DNA of 64,000 nucleotides from CAYRGY01 sp964424075 (lineage in GTDB: Bacteria; Patescibacteriota; Gracilibacteria; UBA1369): assembly GCA_964424075.1 (NCBI GenBank), contig CAYRGY010000006.1:42222-106221 (forward strand), in the 5' to 3' direction. Position 1 is the first letter of the stretch. Each line of letters starts with the position of its first letter. The notes under the pieces were generated by a model that saw only the letters and a program-made list of their open reading frames with translations, made no database searches and was not told where the DNA came from. Shown piece by piece: positions 44,480-53,438 of the stretch. The position numbers and the translations under genes were made by a program.

Positions 44480-47269
44480 TTAATTGCTAGGTGGTAATTC
44501 TGAGCCGTTTTCTGCAGTATCAAGACTTGCTTTTGGGCGCTCCGGTTCACGAGCAGGCGGAGCTTCTTCAGTGGTATTTTCTTCTTCAACTGTCGCTGTA
44601 GGTTTCTCCGGCTCACGAGGTGGTGGAACGGTAGATTCTTCCAGTTCTCGTTTGATGGTACTAATTGGCTTTTCTGCTCCAGTTTCGGTAACTGGTGAGA
44701 CTTCTACCGGAATACCATCAGGAACATTTAAAATTTCTCTAAGTGTAGCCTCATCCCGTTCCCGTGCTTCCTCTTCCATTTCTTCTTTTGTTTTACAACC
44801 GATGGGATCTCTTGCACGTTCCTCATCGGTACAGTCTTGTTTTTCAAGTGGCAGGAAACGTGCATCGTAACTATATCTTGAATCCCACCATTTAGGATAG
44901 AATTCCCCCCATTTTTCGATAATTCCTTCCGGGCGAGGGAAGTCCTGAGTCTCTTTACCTTCCAAGGCTTTCTCCATATAACTTCTCCAAATCGGCGCAG
45001 CAGTAGTCAATCCCCAGGCTCGCCAATTCATGTGCGTTCCATCAGAATTACCGGCCCAGACTACAGTTGCAATTGAAGGTGTATAACCTATAGTTAAAGT
45101 ATTATTCGGCAAATTAATGTTTCCCACTTTTTTGTTTGAAGTCCCAGTTTTGGCTGCCACATTGTGATTAGGAATTGTTAAGCGATTGCGCCATGTGCCA
45201 GCTGGTCTGGCGGCAGAATTCGATAAAACCGTATTGATGATAAATGCCACCTGAGGATTCATCACTTGTTCTGATTGGTCAGTAAATTGCTCAACTACAT
45301 CTCCATTGCGTTTACGAATTTCTAAGATTGGGTTAATGTCAGCATGTAAACCACCATTGGCATAAGTCGCGTACCCTTCCGCCATTTCCAATAAAGTTAC
45401 TTCTCCGCTTCCAATAGCCATTGCACCACCATAGCTGTAATCCCATTTCCGATCCGGATTGCTATTATAATTATTCTTATATTCACTCAAAGAAGTGACA
45501 CCTACTCTATCCAAAAAGCTTAAAACCTGCTCTTCTCCTGCAGCATAAAAAGCTTTAATTGCTGGGATATTTCTGGATTGAGCCAAAGCATCCTTCATTT
45601 TCATACGCCCCTTAAAAGTATTATCAGAATTATTGGGAATATAGTCACCCGGAAAACGAGTTTTATAATCACCGATATATGATCCGGTTCCCATACCTGT
45701 AGCTTCAATCGCCGCACCATAAATAAATGGCTTGAATGATGAGCCCGGTTGTCTCTTGCTGATAGTTACATTGACCTGCCCATCAATTTCAGGCACCCAA
45801 TAATTCACAGATCCAACCATTGCAAGTACTCCTCCCGTGGCCGGCTCAACTGACACTAAAGCTGCGTTATTAGCACTAAAACTAGCCAAATGGCCGTTCC
45901 CGGCATATTCGGCAATAGTTTCTTCAGCCAGCTTTTGCAATCCGGGATCTAGTGTGGTTCGAACTTCAAGACCTCCACTTTCCACTACTTCTTTTCCATA
46001 TTTTTCTTCTAAATAATCCCGAACATAAAAGACAAAATGAGGAGCATTAATTTCCACCTTTAAGTCCTGAAACACAACATCAAAGCCGTCTCTCCAGGCA
46101 TTAAAAAACACAGCTTGGCTGATTGTCCCATCTTTATTCATTTTCTCCAGGACAATATCTTTTCTACCCCAAACATAATTGGAGTCATAAGGAGAAGTGC
46201 AAGTTTCCACCTTACATAATCCCAATAATTCATCCTTATGATTGCCATATGGAGAAAAATACGAAGGTGCTTTTGGCAGAGAAGCCAAGATGGCAGCTTC
46301 AGCCATTGTTAATTCAGAAGAATGCTTGTCGAAGAATGTTTTGGAAGCTGCTTCAATCCCAAAAGCATTTGATCCATAAGGAATTTTATTGAAATACATT
46401 TCCAAAATTTCATCTTTAGAAAAATACCATTCAATTTGTAGCGACAGAATCAATTCTTTAATTTTCCTTTCAATAGTTTGTTCAGGAGTTAAATAAAGGT
46501 TTTTAGCTAATTGCTGTGTAATTGTTGAAGCCCCCTGAACAATATCCTCTTCTTCCAAGTTTTTTATTTGTGCCCGCACAATCGCCACCGGATCAAATCC
46601 CAAATGATGATAAAAGTTTTCATCTTCAATGGAAATCGTAGCATCAATCACGTTGCGATTTATTTCTTCCAGAGGTACAAAAGCTCTGTTTTCTTCACCG
46701 TAAATCTTATAAAGGATATTGCCCTCCCGATCATAAATAGTGGTGGTCTCCGCAAAAGTCATATTTTTCAAATCCTTCACATTAGGCAGATCCTGAGCAA
46801 AATTGATCCAAATATAATAAACTCCCCCCGCAGCAGCCAACACTGATAAACCGATCAGAATCAACAGCCATTTCAAAATTTTAAAAATAAAACCGAATCG
46901 TGAAATAATACTGCGGGAATAACGCTTGAACATCGGGATTCGTTGCTTGGAAGGGGACATCACTTCTTCTTCCGTGGTCAGTTTTTTAATATCCTGAGGT
47001 TTCAGTTTTTTTACAGGAGTAATAGACTTCCCCAAATCCTTTACAGTTTGTTTGATTTTTCCGGTTATCTCCGAAGCACTCTGGTCGATTTGTTTAGACA
47101 AAGCTGAATCAGAACTCCTTTTGGCAGCTTTTTTTGTCTCCAATTCCAATTGCTTTGAACCGGATGTGGATGATTTCTCCTGCTTCTTTGCATTATCAGG
47201 TCGGACGACCTTCTTCTGCTGGGATTTCTTAGGAGTTTTTTTATGCTTATGCTTATTTTTTTTAGCCAT
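44480..47269 (-). CDS. class A penicillin-binding protein (PBP1A type)
   Basis: A 929-aa bifunctional peptidoglycan synthase. A cytoplasmic Lys-rich tail of about 130 residues precedes one membrane span (about 137-160). The GT51 domain shows E-D-E-N-F-Y-H-H-x-G (about 211-220) and G-A-S-T-I-T-Q-Q-L-A-K-N. The transpeptidase domain has S-S-F-K (about 505), S-R-N, and K-T-G-T-S (about 702). The C-terminal about 110 residues are a Pro/Glu-rich extension. It starts directly after the H1-like gene stop (TAA-ATG) and is followed by the receiver-like gene, forming a three-gene unit. It polymerises and crosslinks glycan at the membrane outer face. Confidence 0.93.
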   Translation of the reverse strand: MAKKNKHKHKKTPKKSQQKKVVRPDNAKKQEKSSTSGSKQLELETKKAAKRSSDSALSKQIDQSASEITGKIKQTVKDLGKSITPVKKLKPQDIKKLTTEEEVMSPSKQRIPMFKRYSRSIISRFGFIFKILKWLLILIGLSVLAAAGGVYYIWINFAQDLPNVKDLKNMTFAETTTIYDREGNILYKIYGEENRAFVPLEEINRNVIDATISIEDENFYHHLGFDPVAIVRAQIKNLEEEDIVQGASTITQQLAKNLYLTPEQTIERKIKELILSLQIEWYFSKDEILEMYFNKIPYGSNAFGIEAASKTFFDKHSSELTMAEAAILASLPKAPSYFSPYGNHKDELLGLCKVETCTSPYDSNYVWGRKDIVLEKMNKDGTISQAVFFNAWRDGFDVVFQDLKVEINAPHFVFYVRDYLEEKYGKEVVESGGLEVRTTLDPGLQKLAEETIAEYAGNGHLASFSANNAALVSVEPATGGVLAMVGSVNYWVPEIDGQVNVTISKRQPGSSFKPFIYGAAIEATGMGTGSYIGDYKTRFPGDYIPNNSDNTFKGRMKMKDALAQSRNIPAIKAFYAAGEEQVLSFLDRVGVTSLSEYKNNYNSNPDRKWDYSYGGAMAIGSGEVTLLEMAEGYATYANGGLHADINPILEIRKRNGDVVEQFTDQSEQVMNPQVAFIINTVLSNSAARPAGTWRNRLTIPNHNVAAKTGTSNKKVGNINLPNNTLTIGYTPSIATVVWAGNSDGTHMNWRAWGLTTAAPIWRSYMEKALEGKETQDFPRPEGIIEKWGEFYPKWWDSRYSYDARFLPLEKQDCTDEERARDPIGCKTKEEMEEEARERDEATLREILNVPDGIPVEVSPVTETGAEKPISTIKRELEESTVPPPREPEKPTATVEEENTTEEAPPAREPERPKASLDTAENGSELPPSN

Positions 47270-47695
47270 TTATCTTTTCTTCTTTGTAGCAGACTTTTTA
47301 GCTGGTGCTTTCTTTGCGGATGTTTTTTTAGTAACCTTTTTAACTACTTTTTTGGCAGCCTTTTTTGTTGCGTTTTTTTTAGCTTTAAATGCCTTTGCTA
47401 AGTCTTTCTCCAGTTTATCAACAAATTTCTTTAAATTATTCAGCTGAGTAGTAAGTTGTTTTTCAGTTTTCTTTACTGCAGGACCTGCCCCCTTTATTGC
47501 TTTATTAATCTCTTTCTCAACATTTATTAGCACCGGTGTGGCACTCTTGATTGCTTTCTTCAACTCTTTCTCAACAGTATTAAATGCTGGACTCAATTTG
47601 TCGTATGCTTTCTTGATTTCCTTTTCTATTTTTGCAAATGTATCTTGTTTTTTCGGTGATTTCTTTGTGGTCTTTTTTGTTTTTTTAGCTGCCAT
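47270..47695 (-). CDS. histone H1-like Lys/Ala-rich protein
   Basis: A 141-aa very basic protein. Residues 1-20 and about 105-141 are runs of Lys, Ala, Thr and Ser (A-K-K-A and T-K-K motifs) as in bacterial H1-like DNA-binding proteins. The centre has three similar helical repeats, each with V/I-E-K-E-I/L-x-K-A-x-K. It probably condenses nucleic acid or binds another polyanion. An extended -10 (TG-C-TAAAAT) lies upstream. The tight TAA-ATG junction with PBP1A is notable. Confidence 0.75.
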   Translation of the reverse strand: MAAKKTKKTTKKSPKKQDTFAKIEKEIKKAYDKLSPAFNTVEKELKKAIKSATPVLINVEKEINKAIKGAGPAVKKTEKQLTTQLNNLKKFVDKLEKDLAKAFKAKKNATKKAAKKVVKKVTKKTSAKKAPAKKSATKKKR

Positions 47696-47765
47696 TATTT
47701 GTGTTTTTATGAAATAAACATTACTATTTTAGCACAAACTATTTAAGACACAAACAAAGTAAGCC

Positions 47766-48224
47766 TTGATCAAAGCGATTTATACAGATGGATCTTGCTT
47801 GGGAAATCCCGGTCCGGGAGGATGGGCCCTAATTGCCTTTGACGGGCAAAAGAGAGAGAGCGACAAAAAGCATGGCTACGAAATTGATACAACTAATAAT
47901 CGTATGGAAATGACTGCTATTATTATGGCTCTACAATTACTTCCCCCAGACTCTGATGCGACAATCTTTTCCGATTCTAATTTAATCGTTCAATCAATCA
48001 ATCAAAATTGGAAGCGCAAGGCTAATTTGGACCTTTGGATGGAATTGGATCCTTTGAGGGTTAGTCATCCACAAGTTCAATTTCAATGGGTTAAGGCACA
48101 TGCTAAGAATCAATACAATAATTTAGTAGATCAATTAGCTGTTAAACAAGCCAAGTTGGCTCAAAAAAAGCTTCAAGCCAATCCTGACTTGAAGCCTCAA
48201 AATTTACAAGATAGCCTTTTTTAA
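47766..48224 (+). CDS. rnhA: ribonuclease HI
   Basis: A 152-aa RNase H1 that degrades RNA in RNA-DNA hybrids. The four catalytic acids are visible: D8 (Y-T-D-G-S), E48 (N-R-M-E-M), D70 (F-S-D-S-N) and D122 (V-D-Q-L-A), with H112 in the A-H-A loop. The start is TTG at 47766, since the conserved first strand begins right there and no upstream ATG fits. The C-terminus interlocks with trxA in TTAA (48221-48224). Confidence 0.93.
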   Translation: MIKAIYTDGSCLGNPGPGGWALIAFDGQKRESDKKHGYEIDTTNNRMEMTAIIMALQLLPPDSDATIFSDSNLIVQSINQNWKRKANLDLWMELDPLRVSHPQVQFQWVKAHAKNQYNNLVDQLAVKQAKLAQKKLQANPDLKPQNLQDSLF

Positions 48225-48541
48225 GCGGCTAGCTCATCCAGAGCTTTTTTCAGGTTCTCTTCACTTTGGAAGCCGACCATTTGATTCACCATTTCACCAC
48301 CTTTAAACATGATTATTGTGGGAATACTTTGAACTTGAAACTTGCCTGCAGCTTCCGGATTAGAATCAACATCAACTTTTCCAATCTTTACCTTACCTTC
48401 ATATTCAGTTGCTAGTTTATCAATAATTGGTGACATCATTTTGCAAGGTCCGCACCATTCAGCAAAAAAATCCACCAAAACAGGGATCTCAGACTTGAGT
48501 ACCTCTGCTTCAAAACTTTGATCATCAAAATGTGCTGCCAT
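48221..48541 (-). CDS. trxA: thioredoxin
   Basis: A 106-aa thioredoxin with active site W-C-G-P-C-K (29-34), the cis-Pro strand S-I-P-T-I and the F-K-G-G-E loop. It reduces protein disulfides in the cytoplasm. Length and motif order are standard. Confidence 0.97.
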   Translation of the reverse strand: MAAHFDDQSFEAEVLKSEIPVLVDFFAEWCGPCKMMSPIIDKLATEYEGKVKIGKVDVDSNPEAAGKFQVQSIPTIIMFKGGEMVNQMVGFQSEENLKKALDELAA

Positions 48542-48602
48542 AATATTTGTGTTAAGGTTTTAGTATGTAGGATACTATCACTCCTATTATTAAATGTCAT
48601 CT

Positions 48603-49892
48603 CTATTTCAGAGCGGGTTTGAATATTTGACGATGCCTTAATAGAGGACGATGCAATACTCTAGCCATGGAAAAATATTTATTGGCATCAGATTTGAATT
48701 TATCCATATCCATCGCCTCAGTTCTTCCCAAGAATGATCTTCTAAATAGTCTCAAAAAAGCTAATTTTAACAAGGCAGTTCGATATTTGCTTCTCCTCAA
48801 CTCGTGTTTTTCCTTATAAATTGGGCTCAAATCGTAATTGAACAGCACCATGCACTGATTGATTTCCAAAATTTTTCCACTTACTTTATCGCTGGGAATT
48901 CCCTGTTCCATCACAATTCTAAAAAAGAATATACTCTTTTCATTTTGATCATTACTAATACCAAGAACCATGGTGTTTAGCCCCGGCAAAGCACAAAGAA
49001 ACCAGGCCTTAACCTTCACATCTCTGCCCCGGTCAGTATTCTCAAATGCAAAGCCTAAATAGAATTGCTCATTATTATCAAGACTTCTCAAAAACTGTAC
49101 TCTCTTCTCCAATTCCAAATTCCCTTCAAATGCTATTTCAAGAGCTTTTTGAGGCAGACTGGCATCTATTTTCTTTAACTCATGCAACCCCACACATCTC
49201 CCATCTCTGATTATGTAAGCAAGCTTCAGTAAAACAGGCAATGGAATTCCGCCAAAGACTGTGTTTAATTGATTTAGCACTCGTTGATACATTTTCTCCA
49301 AATTATTCTCCATTGCATGCTTAGCTTCGTCAAAATGCGACCCCAATCGAGAAACTCTAACCTTTAGTCCACTATCAGCTTCCAAGTTTAATACATATTC
49401 CTCTTCATCAAATTCATGCATCTTCATGAAATTCAAATAAATCACAAAGGCATCACTCATTTTGGGAATAATCACAATACTTTGCTCAAAAAAATGTATG
49501 ACGGATGGTCCTTTGTTTACTACCTTTCCGAATTGATTTGTAACTTCAGCATTACAATCAAACTCAGCTTGTAGCATTCCCACTTTCATAAACAGACTTT
49601 CGGCAAAATAGTCATTTTTTACTCGATAAAAATCCTCCAAAAAGTTTTGAAAGCTGGTGCCGAATTTTGAAAGTACATATTTATATTTGGTAAAAGTAAC
49701 AAACAAAAAACGATCCCTTTCTTCACGAATTTCCTTAATATCGGTAAAATTAATTACCTCACCTTGATCATTGGCGCCTTTTCCTTTCAGGCGAAAATAT
49801 TGACGGTTGAAAACTATTTCACCCTCCTTTTCCAGCAAAACCTTGCCAGCAAGATTCTGCTTAATAAAATGTAAACTATAGGATAAAGCCAT
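48603..49892 (-). CDS. orphan protein (429 aa)
   Basis: Not recognised. The N-terminal half looks beta-rich with repeated hydrophobic-charged alternation (possibly two PH- or PilZ-like barrels). A helical middle follows (about 195-260), then another beta-rich part and a basic Arg/Lys/Leu tail (about 375-429). No signal peptide or catalytic motif is seen. The gene stands alone, divergent from the large Pro/Glu-repeat protein. Confidence 0.65.
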   Translation of the reverse strand: MALSYSLHFIKQNLAGKVLLEKEGEIVFNRQYFRLKGKGANDQGEVINFTDIKEIREERDRFLFVTFTKYKYVLSKFGTSFQNFLEDFYRVKNDYFAESLFMKVGMLQAEFDCNAEVTNQFGKVVNKGPSVIHFFEQSIVIIPKMSDAFVIYLNFMKMHEFDEEEYVLNLEADSGLKVRVSRLGSHFDEAKHAMENNLEKMYQRVLNQLNTVFGGIPLPVLLKLAYIIRDGRCVGLHELKKIDASLPQKALEIAFEGNLELEKRVQFLRSLDNNEQFYLGFAFENTDRGRDVKVKAWFLCALPGLNTMVLGISNDQNEKSIFFFRIVMEQGIPSDKVSGKILEINQCMVLFNYDLSPIYKEKHELRRSKYRTALLKLAFLRLFRRSFLGRTEAMDMDKFKSDANKYFSMARVLHRPLLRHRQIFKPALK

Positions 49893-50011
49893 AACAGACC
49901 GAAAGCTCTATAAAACTAATTGAAAACTAAAAAATATCTTATCTAATTTAATTTTACCCTCCTCGAGTTAAAAATCAAGTCTAGTCAATCATTTTATGTT
50001 TGCACAAAAAG

Positions 50012-50039
50012 TTGACAAATGGTAGAAAGAAAGTATGAT
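50012..50039 (+). promoter_or_regulatory. promoter of the 1096-aa repeat protein gene
   Basis: Consensus TTGACA (50012-50017), 16-nt spacer, TATGAT (50034-50039). The leader is about 16 nt. Confidence 0.65.
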
Positions 50040-50061
50040 AATTACCTCGTAATCATCATTT

Positions 50062-53000
50062 ATGGCAAATCAAAGTGATAATACACAAGAAAGAGCACCA
50101 ATTAGCTCAGATCGACCAAGCTATGTAGATCGCTTGATAGAGTTTGACAAGGGCCTGCAAAAATTACTGTCTTTCAATTATATCAAAGCTCTACGCCAGG
50201 ATGAGAGGTTGAGAGACATTTCCAACCCCGCTCTACAAGACATTGTCATTGTTGCCCACAAGCTTTTAAAAACGCTTTTAGATTTGAATGCCATTGAGCA
50301 CCATAATCTCACAGTTAAGTTTCTAAAGTACTATCTGCCTACTAAAATGGTGATTGCTTTTGGTACAATTATGAGAAAAATCCAACAAGCATTTGACGAT
50401 GGTCTAATCAGCAAAGAAGAAACTCAAATCCTCGAAATATATCGTGAGGCTTTTGTTAAGACAGCTGAAGAGATTGATGTTATGCCCAAAGTAGGCAAAG
50501 CATTTGCTCAGAATATAAATTTTGATGAGAATAAACAATTAATGCAAGAATCTGAGGAACAACAGGAGGGTCGACAGCGAGCCAGAGCAATATCCAGAAG
50601 AATTACTCAACGGGGAATTCCTGCACCTGGTGAAAGTGGCGAATATCAAGGATTCCTGGATAATGCCCAAAGTGAATTAGTGAAGACTTTTATGTTGGAA
50701 TTCCAGAATATTATGGAAGAATTCCCCGCCACCAAACCTACTGCTGATTTATTTAGAGCCAGATTCACCGAAGCTTTCGGTATGGCCAATTCCGCCATGC
50801 ACTTACACCCTGAGCATGATTATGCCTATGAAGCATTGGTCAGTCGCACCAGCATGGATAATATTAAGTCCAAGACTTATGAAAATATGCGTGATCTGGC
50901 CTTCACCAATGCTAAAGCTATAGTTACCAATATTCGTGATCATATTGAACCTTATGAAGTCGATTATCAGGCTCTGTTAAACTATACCCAAACTGAGTTG
51001 GAAGAATTGGCACAAGGTTTAACAGTCGAAGCAATGAGCAGACTGGAGGCTAAAATATGCTCCGGTGATCAGTTCTACAATCCTTTATTGGCTTTTTATG
51101 CTGATTTTGGAGGTCGGGAAAGGCAAAATGAGGATGTTATCAATGGATTTCGTCTAAATATTTATAGTCATATCGAAGAACAGATTAAGACAAAATTGGC
51201 AGAACTTAGAGGAGAAAATCAAGAACACGATCAATCACTTGATGATATTTTGGATGAAGCTATTGGTATTAGTATGGGTTCTTTGGCTGCAACCGCAGCT
51301 ATGGAACTAGCCAATGATGTTGAACAGGAAAAAGTTGATTCATCTTCTGAGCCAGAGTTGCCATCGGAACCTGCCCCTGAACCGGCACCAGCTCCAGAAC
51401 CGGCACCAATTCCAGAGTTGCCATCGGAGCCTGCTTTTGAAGCGGAACCTGCCCCTGAACCGGCACCAGCTCCAGAACCGGCACCTGCCCCTGAACCGGC
51501 ACCAGCCCCTGAACCGGAACCAACTCCTGAACCGGCACCAATTCCAGAGTTGCCATCGGAGCCTGCTTTTGAAGCGGAACCAGCCCCAGAACCGGCACCA
51601 ACTCCTGAACCGGCACCAGCTCCTGAACCGGAACCAATTCCAGAGTTGCCATCGGAGCCTGCTTTTGAACCGGCACCTGCCCCTGAACCGGCACCAGCCC
51701 CTGAACCGGAACCAGCTCCAGAGTTGCCATCGGAGCCTGCTTTTGAAGCGGAACCAGCCCCAGAACCGGCACCAACTCCTGAACCGGCACCAGCTCCTGA
51801 ACCGGAACCAACTCCTGAACCGGCACCAGAACAGACTACTCATGTTCCGGAATTTGATTACGAAGAACAAGCCAAACAAGAATTGGCAACACGTCAAATG
51901 ATAATTGCCGATCAAAGGAGAAAAGAAGCAGAAATGGCTGCCATTCATAAACAAGAGGCTGAAAAACTAATGGCTAGCGTCAGCAAAACTCCTGAGCAAT
52001 TGAAGCGTGAACAAGAAAGAACTAAAGGCAAGGTTAACCACATTACAGCACTAGTTGCCGCTGCCGCTATTCTTGCTACCAGTACAATTGGTTACGTCGC
52101 CTATCAACGAATGAAAAAGTCCACAAGTCAGGCAAATGAGGATCAAGTAGCTATGATTACTCAGAACACAGCAACAGATCAAACACAGACAGCTGAAAAT
52201 TCTGATACAAACAAGAATGAAATTGAGAAAAAGGACGAGCCTAAGAATGACAAACAGGATAATTCTCCTGACAAGGATGAACCAGTTGTTCCTGTGGACG
52301 ATGATCCCTCTATTCCCGCTGAAGTTTATGAAGCAGCAGAAGAAATTCCCGCACTTAAAAAGCTTTTAACTGAAGGTGTTGAAATTAAGGGAGATACCAG
52401 AATAGGAGAAGCAATCAGTAAACCAATGTTTGATGGTGCTACACCTGAGCAAAAAGAGAAATTACGCGAAGAAATGCGTGAATTTGATCAGAGTAATGTA
52501 GCTTATATTCGTGAAAAACTTGAAGATCTTGAGCAAAAGGACTTACCGAACCTTTCACCTGCAGATGAGAGAGATTCATATGCAACAATGTATCCACAGT
52601 GGGTCGGAGTGGATTATGATAAGTCAAAAGATCCCGACAAAGCAAAATACGCAGAAGATTTCAGTAGTGACATCCAGTCACAAGGCGTCAGAAATCCTTG
52701 GAGACCACAAATTGCTAAATCAGAGGCAAATATTGATCGAGTGATGGTTTCTGATAATAAATACACCAAAGAATTATTAAAAGCTCGCTTTCCAGGTATT
52801 GCTTGGGGATCAAATTCCGGTGGACCTAAAACACCTTCAACAACTCCTGATTCACAAACCGGATCAGCTCCTGACAAGCTTAGCGCCCCGGCCCAAGAAT
52901 ATGGCCAAAACTATACTCCTGACAATAATACAGAATATGCCCAGAATGACAGAGTTTCACCGTCATTCGCAGATCCAATAAACTCAATCGATCGCGAACT

Positions 53001-53352
53001 AGCTACAAAGCAATCTGAACAAACAGGTGAGCAATTGGCCAGCCAAACAACAGCTCAGCATGCCGGAAATGATCGAAAACAGACTGAATTGGACGAGGCA
53101 GACAAGCAAATAGCAAGACTTAGCGAGCGAAACCGCCTTCGTCATATCGATCAACAATGGGATATGATCGCGGATCAACACCTACTAAATGAAATTGATG
53201 CCAGCTGGGATAAAATTGCTATCAATCATGAAATTGACCAAATTGATCGTGAATGGGATATCCTGGAGACTCAGACCAAAACTGAACGAGCTTTAATTCA
53301 AGAAATTGATGATGGTTGGGATGCAATCTACCAAGAGAGAATTGCTGCCTAA
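50062..53352 (+). CDS. large membrane protein with Pro/Glu/Ala repeats and C-terminal WD-helix repeats
   Basis: A 1096-aa protein of unknown function. Residues about 20-430 are helical and cytoplasmic in character. Residues about 430-590 are a Pro-Glu-Ala repeat (P-E-P-A-P and E-L-P-S-E-P-A-F units), probably a stiff extended linker. A helical Lys/Glu part leads to one membrane span near 657-678. The C-terminal about 415 residues end in four copies of I-D-x-x-W-D-x-I/L (about 1030-1092), spaced 16, 16 and 21 residues. With one span, the two large halves lie on opposite sides of the membrane, suggesting a trans-envelope scaffold. Confidence 0.75.
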   Translation: MANQSDNTQERAPISSDRPSYVDRLIEFDKGLQKLLSFNYIKALRQDERLRDISNPALQDIVIVAHKLLKTLLDLNAIEHHNLTVKFLKYYLPTKMVIAFGTIMRKIQQAFDDGLISKEETQILEIYREAFVKTAEEIDVMPKVGKAFAQNINFDENKQLMQESEEQQEGRQRARAISRRITQRGIPAPGESGEYQGFLDNAQSELVKTFMLEFQNIMEEFPATKPTADLFRARFTEAFGMANSAMHLHPEHDYAYEALVSRTSMDNIKSKTYENMRDLAFTNAKAIVTNIRDHIEPYEVDYQALLNYTQTELEELAQGLTVEAMSRLEAKICSGDQFYNPLLAFYADFGGRERQNEDVINGFRLNIYSHIEEQIKTKLAELRGENQEHDQSLDDILDEAIGISMGSLAATAAMELANDVEQEKVDSSSEPELPSEPAPEPAPAPEPAPIPELPSEPAFEAEPAPEPAPAPEPAPAPEPAPAPEPEPTPEPAPIPELPSEPAFEAEPAPEPAPTPEPAPAPEPEPIPELPSEPAFEPAPAPEPAPAPEPEPAPELPSEPAFEAEPAPEPAPTPEPAPAPEPEPTPEPAPEQTTHVPEFDYEEQAKQELATRQMIIADQRRKEAEMAAIHKQEAEKLMASVSKTPEQLKREQERTKGKVNHITALVAAAAILATSTIGYVAYQRMKKSTSQANEDQVAMITQNTATDQTQTAENSDTNKNEIEKKDEPKNDKQDNSPDKDEPVVPVDDDPSIPAEVYEAAEEIPALKKLLTEGVEIKGDTRIGEAISKPMFDGATPEQKEKLREEMREFDQSNVAYIREKLEDLEQKDLPNLSPADERDSYATMYPQWVGVDYDKSKDPDKAKYAEDFSSDIQSQGVRNPWRPQIAKSEANIDRVMVSDNKYTKELLKARFPGIAWGSNSGGPKTPSTTPDSQTGSAPDKLSAPAQEYGQNYTPDNNTEYAQNDRVSPSFADPINSIDRELATKQSEQTGEQLASQTTAQHAGNDRKQTELDEADKQIARLSERNRLRHIDQQWDMIADQHLLNEIDASWDKIAINHEIDQIDREWDILETQTKTERALIQEIDDGWDAIYQERIAA
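51350..51830 (+). repeat. in-gene Pro/Glu/Ala repeat DNA
   Basis: Nested repeats of CCTGAACCGGCACCA-like 12- and 18-bp units arranged in larger blocks of about 110-125 bp, each block marked by GAGTTGCCATCGGAGCCTGC. Block order varies, suggesting past recombination. Confidence 0.85.
53143..53328 (+). repeat. C-terminal I-D-x-x-W-D repeat region
   Basis: Four coding repeats with the core I-D-x-x-W-D-x-I/L; Trp codons start at 53158, 53206, 53254 and 53317. Spacing of 16 residues suits short amphipathic helices. Confidence 0.7.
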
Positions 53353-53384
53353 AGCCCTCCAATAGTTCCATACTTATAGATTCT

Positions 53385-53412
53385 AGACTAAATAGCCAAT
53401 ATAGTGTAGAAT
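53385..53412 (+). promoter_or_regulatory. promoter of the 228-aa repeat protein gene
   Basis: TAGACT (about 53384-53389), 17-nt spacer, TAGAAT (53407-53412). The leader is about 20 nt. Confidence 0.45.
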
Positions 53413-53438
53413 AGCTTAATAGTTATTAAAACAAAAGT

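Noticed and set aside
51299..51954. Overlapping long ORFs (175-204 aa) in other frames of the Pro/Glu repeat
   Set aside because: They are shadows produced by the low-complexity repeat and have only repeat-derived composition.
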